Shown here in pieces: positions 1-10,262 of a stretch of DNA of 64,000 bases. Each line of letters begins with the position of its first letter. The first letter of the stretch is position 1. This DNA is from Rotaria macrura (Eukaryota; Rotifera; Eurotatoria; Philodinida; Philodinidae), in contig OENT01000239.1 in NCBI GenBank assembly GCA_900239685.1, positions 62,001 through 126,000 of the forward strand, in the 5' to 3' direction. The position numbers and the translations under genes are program-made. The notes under the pieces are model-generated. The model was not told the DNA's origin and made no database searches. It saw only the letters and a program-made list of their open reading frames with translations.

Positions 1-603
1 AGCATCAGAAAAGTTATGCTCCTTATGAGCTTGTGTTCCTAAAGAATTTAGGCGCAATATTTCAGACATGTTTGGTTCGCTAATTGATGGTACAGGTTGA
101 TCAAATATACTGTCACTTTTCAGTTTATCTAATTCCTCACGAACTTCACCGAATTCAATAAGAATTGTTACTAATTTGACCCAAAGCTGATCGAACTCGT
201 TGTTCTCAATATTTTTTGATGCATGATGAGCTAACGTGTTACGAATTTCTCTTAATTCAGTCAACAATTGATCTTCATTGTCGAGCTGTTGTATTTGGGC
301 TTTATTAAGAGTTTTTGGTCGATCAGTATTTAATAAAAGAGCTGTTAGCGTCGTTAAATCCCACTCATTTGAATCTCCGTCGCGAATTAATCTTTCTTGG
401 ACTGCTGTTAAATTTAACTTTTTATTTTTCCGAACTGTATTGTTCAAATAACTCCTTCCACATTTCGATGAATCATTCCATCTTTGACCGCCAGTAAATA
501 AAAAAAAGCGGTTTTTAAACATTTTGCGAAGAATGGTGTATGAGCGAGCTAATAAAAGGTCTAATTTAAAATAATTACGAACGTTAGTCGGTGTATGATC
601 CAT
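1..603 (-). CDS. DZIP3-type HEPN domain protein with C-terminal TPRs (3' end outside window)
   Basis: An uninterrupted 201-codon frame runs from the ATG at 603 down to base 1, so the protein continues beyond the window. Residues about 10-152 match, by eye, the HEPN-like domain found at the N-terminus of DZIP3-like proteins in invertebrates: an opening helix NYFKLDLLLARSYTILRKMF, a central WDLTTLTALLLN, then REIRNTLAHHAS, which keeps the R-x4-6-H motif of HEPN ribonucleases (R121, H126/H127), followed by FDQLWVKLVTILIEFG. From about residue 180, EILRLNSLGTQAHKEHNFSDA reads like the first helices of a tetratricopeptide repeat. The start is preferred because it begins the domain, and the acceptor-like attattttcacag lies 13 nt upstream. 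Family knowledge: HEPN domains are often RNA-binding or RNA-cleaving, and TPRs bind proteins. A role in RNA-based regulation or defence is inference. Confidence 0.8.
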   Translation of the reverse strand, partial: MDHTPTNVRNYFKLDLLLARSYTILRKMFKNRFFLFTGGQRWNDSSKCGRSYLNNTVRKNKKLNLTAVQERLIRDGDSNEWDLTTLTALLLNTDRPKTLNKAQIQQLDNEDQLLTELREIRNTLAHHASKNIENNEFDQLWVKLVTILIEFGEVREELDKLKSDSIFDQPVPSISEPNMSEILRLNSLGTQAHKEHNFSDA

Positions 604-1103
604 GGTGATGCAAATTCTGTGAAAATAATAAAAATCTTCTCGATACTTTTTCAGTATTGATCGAATTTTGAGATAATTTACCCTTTTCAAAGTTGAAATC
701 CCCCACTCTGTGATATGCAAGTAAAGCGTTGCCAAAAACTAGGTTCTGTCAATACAAGAATGTTTTCGAAAAATACAAAAACTTAACGACACATATTTGA
801 GTAGATTTTTTTTCCTATTACCAATTCAGACGGACGGAAGAAAAAAAATAAGCTATAGTAAAAACACGCTCCTTGATATGAATGATGGATATTTTTTTCT
901 ATTCCGTTTATTGTTTACAGCACGTTTTTTCTTTCTTGTTGGAGACAGAATTTTTTCATGCGTAGAGTAAGCAAAACGAAAAAAGCAAAGGTTACTTTAT
1001 CAAAAATATCTGTTTCTCACACTTATATCTTTTGATCATTTGTTTTGCTTGAATTAGCAAACCACGCTCAATTATTAATATTTAATGCATATTTATAACG
1101 TAC
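604..1103. other. Intergenic, upstream of the HEPN-TPR gene
   Basis: AT-rich sequence with no supported gene. The stretch at 604-618 is the probable leader of the minus-strand HEPN gene, ending in a 3' splice acceptor (CT on plus at 617-618). The minus frame stays open well upstream without recognisable protein sequence. The right edge is the target-site copy of the neighbouring transposon. Confidence 0.5.
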
Positions 1104-2572
1104 CAGAGATCTGCGAGTCAATCAAAAAAGTGACTCGTCACCGCCTCGCCTCGCCTCGCCTATAGTTTATAATAAAATAGTTATTTTTAGGTAGTTTTTC
1201 AATCACCCATAAAAATCACTATCTTTTTATTTTATACAATCAAATAAAGAACATTTTATACATTTAAATAAGTTAAAAGAACAAAAATATTAATGATAAT
1301 CAAATAAATAAAGATCGTTCATTTTTTTACTGAGCGTATAAACAGTGCTCTGAGAACTGTGTCAGTGCAATAGCTGGACTAGACTGAATAATTAAATATA
1401 CGTGTATCCAGAGTGTGCTAAAGGTCATCGAGCAAAAAGAAAACAGTATAGGCGCACAGGGTTATGATCAAATGAACTCATTTTTTTTCTAATGGTAGAG
1501 ATGCTTCAAAATTTTTATTCATCAGTAAAAGGTTTAATAACATCAATTAGACTTATTATCGCTAATTTAAAAGATCAAAATTCACATTTATATGCGAAAG
1601 ATAAACAATAAATTTGGGGTTTCTATAATCGGATGCAAATTCCCCTGTTCTTAGATTTTCAAAATCATGTAATAATTTATTTGAATCCTTGAGTTTTCTG
1701 TATTTTATCTAACTTCGCAAATTCCTCTAAAAACTGTTTGCACTGAAAAGATCTGAAAACACTAGTGACTTTAGTTGAAGTTTGGTGAAGTACTCCTCTG
1801 GATAGTGAACAAATTAGCAACGCTATTCGAGAATTTACTGAAGAATCATATGTTTAGAGGTCTTATTTGCTGATCATTTTGGTTAACAGATGTTCCATGT
1901 TCATCCAAAAAAGGTGTTCCCCGAGTCAATATACTGGAGAACGGTAAATAGTGCTAGTCAAGCATACGATATCTTCTAGTACTTTGACTCAGATACCATT
2001 AGTTCTTGATAAAAATAGAACAATTTTTTAACCAAAATGATCAGAATAACAGTCTCTAAAAATTGGAATTTGCGAATAAACTTTGGGATACATTTCTATT
2101 TTTTGTGGTTGACGACTGATAGACGTGTGTTGGAAAAGGTCAAACTCCGTGTTCAAGTCAATGATGCTAGCTTTCAAGTGTGTTAATAAGCTGCTACCAC
2201 GTGAATAGAAGCATGGAAGTATCCTCTACCATCACGAAAAATATCAGATAATTTGTTCATCACTCTGTAGAAATGTACAGTTTTCTTTTTTAAGCTGATT
2301 GTTGAGATACCCTGCACACTAAGTTATTGTCCCAATTTGATAAACTTCACTACAAATGGAAACGCTTAGAAAGAGCTGCATAAAATCAAAAGATATCCGT
2401 AAAGATTTTCCATTTATTCATCAAAAATAACATTCTAAGTATAGGCGAGTCGACTCGGCGATTTACAAAGTCAACTCGTACTCGCCGCGGTGCAGAGAAT
2501 GTCAACTCGCCTCGCCTCGCCTCGCCTCGTGGCGGTGCGAGGCGAGTAAACTCGGCGATTTTCTGATCTCTG
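1104..2572. mobile_element. hAT-like DNA transposon, probably non-autonomous (about 1.47 kb)
   Basis: The ends are inverted: CAGAGATC at 1104 and its complement GATCTCTG ending at 2572. Both subterminal regions then carry CGAGT/ACTCG motifs and short tandem (CTCGC) runs at 1141-1160 and 2497-2530, far more GC-rich than the surroundings. The element is flanked by an 8-bp near-duplication, TAACGTAC (1096-1103) and TTACGTAC (2573-2580). hAT elements are known for CAG-starting ends and 8-bp duplications of nTnnnnAn type, which the right copy fits. The interior holds no long frame and I recognise no transposase, so it is probably a deletion derivative or MITE moved in trans. The one mismatch between target copies suggests some age. 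Confidence 0.65.
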
Positions 2573-2624
2573 TTACGTACATTGTGTCTCTTTCAACGAA
2601 TGCTGAACAATGTAAGATGGCACA

Positions 2625-3101
2625 CTAATTCAAAACAAGCAGGGTACAAGTTTGAAGTAATGAGCAGATTCGCATCCGCGTCCAAAAAAAAGTCCAATGG
2701 ACTTCATCAGACTTTGCTGAATCGTGTTTGATGGTGATAACTGGTTGATACCTGTAGTCGATATCGTAAAGAAGATTCAATCTAGTAATATGTAAACGTA
2801 TTTTTTCCGCAGTCATGCGAGTGCCAGCGTTTAAGAGAATGAAGACAAAACACCCACACCATATCTTAGGCATTCCAAGCATGAATTCTAATAACGCATA
2901 AAGGTTCTCATTACAAGAATTATTTGTGCCGTTTGCTACTCGTTTTTTCTCCTCAAAAAATGTAGAAGATATCGAGCAATTATCATGATAAAACATATTC
3001 AATATATGATTCTTTCTGTCCTCCATCGATTCATCGACTGACTCTGGATACATTTTCGTGAGAGTAATATTAAAATCTTTAGTGCGGAATGATGCATACA
3101 T
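2625..3101 (-). CDS. Hypothetical 158-aa open frame
   Basis: A 158-codon ATG-to-stop frame lies 45 bp beyond the transposon edge. That is long for sequence this AT-rich, and its composition (mixed charged residues, several Cys, one short hydrophobic stretch around IWCGCFVFILL) is not low-complexity. No family is recognised, no signal peptide is evident and no splice partner was found. It may be a real bdelloid-specific exon, a decayed exon or chance. The opposite strand is not coding. Confidence 0.25.
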   Translation of the reverse strand: MYASFRTKDFNITLTKMYPESVDESMEDRKNHILNMFYHDNCSISSTFFEEKKRVANGTNNSCNENLYALLEFMLGMPKIWCGCFVFILLNAGTRMTAEKIRLHITRLNLLYDIDYRYQPVITIKHDSAKSDEVHWTFFWTRMRICSLLQTCTLLVLN

Positions 3102-4220
3102 TTAAGCAGTCGGGACGATGATAAAGAGAACACACACGAGTGACTATACTTTTTATGAAAATCCAGATTGATGAAGAATTCGAATAGAAAACATTACTAT
3201 TAACTCTTGTATATTACTGTTAGCGATGAGACTCAAATAACTAAGCTTCTACAATTATATTCAGCAGCAAATATCTTATTAGTTTTCAGATAACTACCAA
3301 GTAAATGTCAAATCTTTCGATACGTGCTGTCAACAATAACACCACTTTTTACAGATCATTGAAGACATACTGGTACACGTATTCAATACATTGTTTCTGT
3401 TATAGATACATAATATTTCATTAGACAGTGCATCAAATTTGAAACTCAATAGGGTCAAAAACATGAAGAAATCTTACAATTAGTATATGAAATTTATAAG
3501 GTTTTATATATTTGAATAAATATCTTATTGAAATCGGATGTATCTCAATGTCAAAGTATCACGTTATTCTCGAAGTCTGTGACACATGTATCCTATTCAT
3601 AATACACACAAGGCGACTTAGAGATAATAAACTTTTAGAAGCTTTATAGATGAAAACAAGTTGTCTACAAACTACATTTATCACTATTCTATGATTTTGC
3701 GAACAATTTTTATAATAGAGTAACCAGATAGACGACGGAGAATACCACTGAGACCTTTAGTGGACTATTTCAGCTTTCTTGTTGTTTAGTACTACAAAAG
3801 CAGAAAGGAAGAATAACGAATTCGATTGCACTTCAAACTATCTTAGTACCATAGAACACTGTAGCTTGTCATAAAGTAAGCAAACTAAAACAGAATATTA
3901 ATCAGAAATCATCAGAAATATTCACAAATTACTCCTTAATTTTCTTTTATCGCGTATAACACAAGCGCAAAAGAAATAACAGGAATCAGTATCTTCTCTA
4001 TGATATATGTATAATGAAATGCATAGGCAATTATAGCAATGATAACTTTTCCAGAATGAAAGTGACAGTAGTATATTACTAATATGTCACGATCGATTAG
4101 TGGATAGCTGGTTATTTTATTCCTATTCTGTTACATATCACTTTTACAGTATTGAAGAACAATACTAGCTAGTACGAAATAGTACTGCTGCATTATTTGA
4201 ATTTTAGCTTAGATCGTAAA
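3102..4220. other. Intergenic, upstream of innexin
   Basis: About 1.1 kb of AT-rich DNA with no supported gene. It presumably holds the innexin promoter, but no motif can be assigned. An acceptor-like gaattttag at 4199-4207 lies 13 nt before the innexin ATG and is a likely trans-splice site. Confidence 0.5.
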
Positions 4221-5609
4221 ATGGATTTTCATTCACTGATGGGAAAAGCATCGAATATGATGCTTAGCAAACGTAACGATGATAGTATGTCTGATCGACT
4301 CAACTATCGATATACTGTTGGAATTTTAGTTGTTCTCGCTATTGTTAACATGAATCGTCTATATACAGATCAGATCAGATGTTGGGTAAATTTTTATCCA
4401 TTAGATAGATTACATCTATTATCTTTTCATTTAGGTACCAGCATTCTTCACACCAAACTATGAAGAATATGTTCGATCAGTATGCTTTGTTCAAAACACT
4501 TACTATGTGAAACATACAGATAAAACACCCAAGTCATTTGCGATTAAGAAAGAAAATGAAATATTATATTATCAATGGATTCCATTTGTTTTATTAGTCA
4601 AAGCAATGCTATTCTATATACCGCGCATATCATGGAACATATTTGGAGTTAAGAGTGGTGTACAAGTTTCTGATCTTGTTGAATCATCATTCGATTATAA
4701 ATTACCAACAACAGATCCGGCATATCGTCAAATGTGTCTTGATTATGTTGTCGATACTATCGATCAATATTGTTACGATCATCGTCGACAAGATCAAGTT
4801 CATAAACATTTAACTCTTCGACAACGAATTTCGATGACCGGATGGTGGAGAACAAGAAAAAATGTTGGCAACTACTTAGTTGTTTTATACATGGCGACAA
4901 AATTAATGTATATAGGTGTATCGTTATTGCAAGTTCTTCTTCTAAGTGTAATGTTGGGTTCAAATTTTGCTCTTTATGGCATACAAGTACTTGATCGATT
5001 TCTTCGAGGTAAAACATAGTGCATTTGTCTTGTTGGATCGTGACGGATGACTATTGATTGAATTTAATCTTAGGAATTCATTGGGATGCAGAATCACGTC
5101 TATTTCCAAAAACGACTCTATGTGATTTTACTATACGGGAATATGGTCATCAGAAACGTTCTCATGACTACACCGTTCCATGTGTTTTACCACTTAACTT
5201 ATTCAATCAACAAATGTTTACGTTTCTTTATTTTTGGTATGCTATTGTTATTTTACTTAACTGCAGTGATTTTTTCCTATGGACGTATGCGTTCACTTCA
5301 CGAAATCGTCTTGCTGTTGTTCGAACACGTCTTCATTCAAAAAAATATCCATTAACAAATGAAAACAAGGATAAATCGAAGATTACTGCATTCACAGAAG
5401 AATATCTTCAAGCCGATGGTTTCTTTATTTTATCATTGATTAAAGAGAATACTTCGGATTATGTGGCATCCGAAATCATCCATCGTTTATATACAGAAAA
5501 ATTTCTCAAAATATTTGTCAAGGAAGCAGCAGCAACAACTTATGATTGTATAAATGTCAACAAGAATAAAGATTCTAAAAGCCATAATATGTGTGCATTG
5601 ATTTGTTAA
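4221..5609 (+). CDS. Innexin (gap-junction channel protein)
   Basis: Three exons, 4221-4385, 4435-5008 and 5074-5609, joined by 49- and 65-nt GT-AG introns, give 424 aa with every phase consistent. Innexins form invertebrate gap junctions and hemichannels in the plasma membrane. Visible family features: N-terminal DDSMSDRLNYRYT; four membrane segments (about residues 31-48, 103-122, 200-225, and the region of FNQQMFTFLYFWYAIVILL); the signature YYQWIPF before segment 2; two cysteines in the first extracellular loop (RCW and SVCFVQNTYY) and two in the second (TTLCDF and VPCVLPLNLF), the usual 2+2 pattern. The ATG at 4221 is chosen over an upstream non-ATG frame because family members begin right before the S..DD..DRLN region. 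The C-terminal tail is Lys/Asn-rich and ends in a Cys-containing stretch. A polyadenylation signal (AATAAA, 5608-5613) overlaps the stop codon. Confidence 0.95.
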
Positions 5610-5613
5610 TAAA

Positions 5614-6279
5614 CCCTAGTATTCTTGTAATATGGAGACGTATTTTCTTTTTCGAGTTGTTTGTTTAATAGAACGATTTTTGAAGAAGAATAGTGACAAT
5701 CAATTGAATAGTTAAGTCGAGTAGTTTCTCATGCAATTTAACTTTTAAAAGAAATAACAGCAAAACATGAAGATCAAGAGAATCTATTGCATGATTAATA
5801 CACATCGACAGAGAATGGCCCATCTGTTGAATTTTATAACGTTTCGACGACAAATATGCTACTTAGTGATTTCATAAAAAGAGAGAAACTGAAGAAAAAA
5901 TTTGAATCTACACAAATAACTACCGTATTATTCATCGATTCGATCTAGGGTGCTGTTTAGAACCTTCACTTTTTGATTTAGCGTTATACGTCTGTGAATA
6001 TCTTTTTGGAACGTTCATTTTGAAGTATTTTGATCTGTACGCAAACACGCCATGTATTTCTATTGATGTACACAGAACGGTAGATGATTTTCGTTTCAAA
6101 TAAGTCAGAGCGTAAGCACCTAAATATAATTAGTTCGAATGTAAAAGAAACACAAGAATGATATTTTAATACCAAATTTAATCAGTATTAGTGTCATTAA
6201 CTTGTCTTCTCTATATCTGTCGACAGTAATCTCTTTATAATATAATAATAGAAGAGCTTGATATTTTTTAGTTTGCGAT
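5614..6279. other. Intergenic, no gene seen
   Basis: AT-rich sequence between the innexin 3' end and the possible decayed gene region. Short open frames on the minus strand here have no recognisable protein character. Confidence 0.5.
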
Positions 6280-6885
6280 ATGTACATAACTTTATGCGTG
6301 ATCGTCACCCTTCTCATTTTGGAAGATGATACCGAATTTTTCCAAGCAAATGCCAAACTTCTGGTTACTCATATAATTAGTACGCAATACGTAACATATT
6401 GCAGAATATTTGAAGCCAACATTAGAGTTGTTTTTCATAGATCTATCGTCACGAAGATAGTATTCCAATAGGTTTGTATCCGGCTAGCAACAGTAGTCCT
6501 TCGTATTGGGCCAATAGCCTTGGTTTAGATATTTCAGGTAACCGTTCGAAGTACAGACTTTAACCGAACTCTTATGTTAGCGTATTCAAATTTACTTGGA
6601 CTGTATCCTACATCAAAGAACAAGTTAGAAGCGATACTTTCGGAACTTGATGATGACAAGTGGCCACCGTATCTAGCAGAGCTTCGCTGTGCAGGATGCA
6701 GGACGGGACGGTACAAATTTTTGGTCGTCTCGCAGAGCTCTGGTTTTCAGCAGTATTAAATGAGGCACATCTTTTCAAGGTTTGATTTTCGCTCATAGGT
6801 ATATTATAAAATTCACAGGCTAAAGTGATTGTCGAATATCTGTGTGCTTTATATGGATTGTTGCTTCGATCTATCTTTTCATATT
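6280..6885 (+). pseudogene. Possible decayed or multi-exon small gene, unidentified
   Basis: Three protein-like pieces sit close together on the plus strand but in different frames. A signal-peptide-like MYITLCVIVTLLIL starts at 6280. An SNSSPSYWANSLGLDISGNR stretch lies near 6487. A helical-looking segment with RLAELWFSAVLNEAHLFK ends at about 6779. The last can be joined through a 39-nt GT-AG gap to AKVIVEYLCALYG, closing with a stop near 6883. Another frame reads KWPPYLAELRCAGC, loosely like the cysteine region of IL-17-type cytokines. No single splice model links all of these, so they may be remnants of one or more genes. The family is not established. Confidence 0.25.
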
Positions 6886-7051
6886 GATTTTATTTTCAGT
6901 AAATAAATATTATTTGTCGTATTGTTTTGAAGAATTTTTCTTATCAATTCATTTTTGTTTATTGACAGAATGAGTGTTTTTCTGTTTGACATACATTTAC
7001 TCATATCATTTCTTATCATCCATTCATGCAACAGAATAACTCTTTAACACC

Positions 7052-7745
7052 ATGAAGTTTTGTAGAATCATTTTTGTACTATTTCTTGGCATTTCATTCA
7101 ATGAAATCGATGGAGAATCTTTTTTTTCTTGCAATTTTGAAGATGGAACTATGTGTGGTATGAATCTTGTCAGTGCGCCGATCAATTTTACACTGGCTAC
7201 GGGACAAACGTTGATCGATCCAACACTCGGCCCTTCTGTTGATCATACATTGAGCACATCATCAGATCATTTTCTTCTACTGGTATTGTTCTGCTCAAAT
7301 GGTTCGTGTGCGAGTAGACGGCATGATAAATGTACCAACCTTGCTTCTTCGACCGAACCTGTGTCTACGATTTGCGTATTACATCAATTCTATCAGTAGC
7401 CCTGAAAAACTTACTGCTCTTGGTGTAACTTATACTGGCTGCACCGAAGGTCTTCTATGGTCAATAAAAACTATAACTAGTAATGGTTGGCAGATTGTAG
7501 AGAAAATACTTCCTGATTTGTCTTGCGCAGTGATCCTCAGTTTCTTTGTTTCTTCAAATGCTACTGCAGGTGTAAGCGTCAGCTTGGGTGATATTCTAGT
7601 CGATGTTTGCTCAACAACAACAGTAGTGCCTATAATAGCAACAACCACGATCAGTATACCAATAGAGACAACAACAAATTGTGGTAAATTGTTACAATGT
7701 TCTTATCTTCTTCTACTTTTGATTAGTGGTATTTGCTTTGCTTAA
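7052..7745 (+). CDS. Secreted or GPI-anchored MAM-domain protein, interrupted by a frame change
   Basis: The first half (ATG at 7052) has a signal peptide (MKFCRIIFVLFLGISF) and then SCNFEDGTMCGM and GPSVDHTLST, the classic start of a MAM domain. The second half, in the +1 frame and ending with the stop at 7743-7745, continues the same domain: PNLCLRFAYYI, GLLWSIKTITSNGWQ and SLGDILVDVC. A Thr-rich linker (STTTVVPIIATTTIS) and a hydrophobic tail (YLLLLLISGICFA) follow, typical of GPI attachment. The frame switch falls around 7283-7310; no GT-AG intron there gives a clean join, since the one candidate creates a stop. So this is a recent frameshift, an assembly error, or an unusual intron. MAM domains mediate adhesion at the cell surface. 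Total length would be about 230 aa. A good acceptor (cattcatgcaacag) lies 17 nt before the ATG. Confidence 0.7.
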
Positions 7746-8363
7746 TGGATGATGTTCTGTAATCAAACAAATAAATTGCTATATATTTGCTGCTGAGAAA
7801 AAGGAAAGATGATGTTTTTTGTTATTGATGTATAGCAAACAAGACCGGATTCAAAAAGAATAAAGATGGGATTTAATGTTCCGTGTGCATTTTGACTTGA
7901 ATTTTAAAAAAACTGAATTCGTATCCACACGAATCTTCAATGTACAATCAAGACGGTACATATTAAATGGAATTCTTAGCCGATACTATTTAGCTATTAA
8001 CTAGACATCTCTACTAGTACCGAACGGAGGACTCTAGCTGTTCAGGGCATTTCGAAAAAAAGTCTATTCACTTAGTCTGGAGAAAAATCACCCTTCTTAA
8101 CTCAATCTAAGAATTTCGATCATCGCACTCATCAAAATTAACATCAAGCCCCAGCTTCATAGCAAAGGCACAAAATTGACAGTCTTGCTCAAATCATTAA
8201 ATTTTGAAAATAATTTTCCTCTATAAATTCTAACGGGAATTATTGAATATTTGGATTATAAATGATCGAGAAATCAATGAAGCTTGTGAATTATCACATT
8301 TCGATATAAAAATTTTCATGACATTTACAATATATTAACTAGAGCACATGAGCGACAAAACCT
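7746..8363. other. Intergenic, no gene seen
   Basis: AT-rich spacer after the MAM gene. An AATAAA at about 7769 can serve as its polyadenylation signal. The last 8 bases (CAAAACCT, 8356-8363) are the left target-site copy of the adjacent MITE. Confidence 0.5.
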
Positions 8364-8836
8364 CAAGGGGGAAACGGCAGAAATCCGATTTTTGGATTTT
8401 CTTTGGAAATTTTGGATTTCTTTTGCATTTTCAGATTTTGAAAATCCCAAAATTCATCAGCAATGTCCGCTAGTAAATGAAGGAATTTCGAGCTGAAATA
8501 TTTATCATATGTAGGTCTTGTGTTTCTTAGAATGTTCTAAAAATTTCAGCGTAAATAGATGTTTTCTCCTGAAGATAGTGTGATCGAAATCGATAATCAT
8601 CTTCCACAGCACAGTCAGAAAATCCTTTTTTCTTGAAAGCTGATTATCATAAGGAAACATGCTTTTACACTGAAACTTTCAGAATATTTTAGGAACCACG
8701 AGGTCTAATTAGGATAAAAATTTCAGCTCAAAATCCCTTCATTTACAAGAGGACATTGCTGGTGGATTTTCGGATTTTCGGATTTTTGGGTTTATTTTAG
8801 GATTGGTAATCACAAAAATTCGCCGTTTCCCCCTTG
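8364..8836. mobile_element. MITE with long terminal inverted repeats and a perfect 8-bp target duplication
   Basis: The left end CAAGGGGGAAACGGC (8364-8378) is matched exactly by GCCGTTTCCCCCTTG (8822-8836) on the other side. The inverted similarity extends inward, degenerate, through repeated GGATTTT(C/G)-type motifs on both arms, and the two middle arms (AAATGAAGG..., AATCCCTTCATTTA) also pair. CAAAACCT flanks it directly at 8356-8363 and 8837-8844, identical copies. At 473 bp with no coding capacity it is a non-autonomous DNA transposon. An 8-bp duplication fits hAT or P-type families; the CAAGGGGG end does not settle which. The identical duplications and intact 15-bp ends suggest fairly recent insertion. 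Confidence 0.85.
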
Positions 8837-8844
8837 CAAAACCT

Positions 8845-10262
8845 ATTCCATAGTCTCAAAAGTTCGATGATCAATAAAGTGAATTGATTAAGAGGATGAA
8901 GTTCTATTTCAATGATTTTTCAATAACTTGTGTATTGAGTTATCTGTTGATAGCTATATTGGTGAGGCAATGTTTCATATACACTACATTATTTTTAACG
9001 AATTCTATTTTCAAAAGTTAAGCAAACGATGGATTTTTTTTTGACGCATATTATATCATATTGCTGTTTTCGTTCTACTTGCTCATGATCAACAAATCGA
9101 AATAAAGTGATTAGATCGTTTAAAACCGAATTTTTATTTTGATGAACCTATATTTAAGGAATGATGTTGTAACTAAATTCTAGAATTAATGTATACAACG
9201 AAATTGTCTTGCAGCCAAGTGTGGATCCGAAGATATTGTTTATGAAAGCATGGAAATTATTCTTGATGCTGTTTCGTTTCAAAATAGAATGAATGACGAT
9301 ACTGTCATCTGGTTTCAACATAGACAAATCAGCTATTTCTTCTTATTTTTTGTGTAATCACTCTAAGAAATATGCGTTATTGCTACTATTATCAATAAGA
9401 CTCTATGTTATGACAGTTGTATATATCTTGCATTCATTGGTAGCCCTACTTCCATCAATTATCTTTGCAAATATCCACCTGGTACTAATTCTAAACGAAA
9501 CGTAATCAAAATCTTTCTGTTGCGCATCATAAAGATCTCGATTTCTTTCCACAAGTCAATAGAAGTATTTAAATCGTACTAATTGACAAGAATAAGTTCA
9601 ACTCTGAAACAGATTTCTCTTAACAAGATTCTTCCTTAAATCTTCCGAAATCTATTTTAAAAACGCTATGAAAACCAACAAACATAACAAAAGTCTCTGT
9701 TAGAAAATATGCTCAAATACGAACGCATGCTCAAAATAAAAAAAGGAAAAACTCTGAAATATTTAATAATATTCTGATTATTTGTGTGATCTATTCCATA
9801 GGATTATTGTAAATATTCTGCAAACTTGACTTGACTTATATGCGATGTATTTGATGTGCATAGTTTTTGCTCGAGAATATGTGAAAAATTGCGTTATGAG
9901 AACAAAACTCAGACAGACATCTGTACTGACTGGCACACCAGTGTATAGTAAGTATTCTGTGTCATAAATCAGAGGAGATGCTCCAAAATATTTAAACCTA
10001 CTCGACAATCGTCTGTGAATCCATCAAACACCAATATAAAGCAGACGCATATATTCTTATATCTGACAAATTCAGTTACACACGCTCAAATATGAAGGTA
10101 GTTTCAGCCATACCTCTTGCATATAGTGCACAACAAAAAGCCAGAAAAAGAACTGCTAATTTCAATTGAATATTTTCAATTCGTTGATAGTTTTTATTAT
10201 ATTGAGTAAAAGTTTTCAACTGTTCATAATTATGTTTCATAAGTACTCAATCGAAAGTTACA
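8845..10262. other. Intergenic, no gene seen
   Basis: About 1.4 kb, AT-rich. A 70-codon plus-strand frame at 9293-9505 and a 76-codon minus frame at 9778-10008 look random. The part nearest 10263 would hold the 3' end of the minus-strand secreted-protein gene. Confidence 0.45.

Noticed and set aside
4757-5017. Minus-strand open frame opposite innexin exon 2
   Set aside because: Shadow of the innexin coding strand.
6574-6759. IL-17-like cytokine
   Set aside because: Only the KWPPYLAELRCAGC segment is suggestive. The remaining cysteines are absent and the neighbouring pieces are in other frames.
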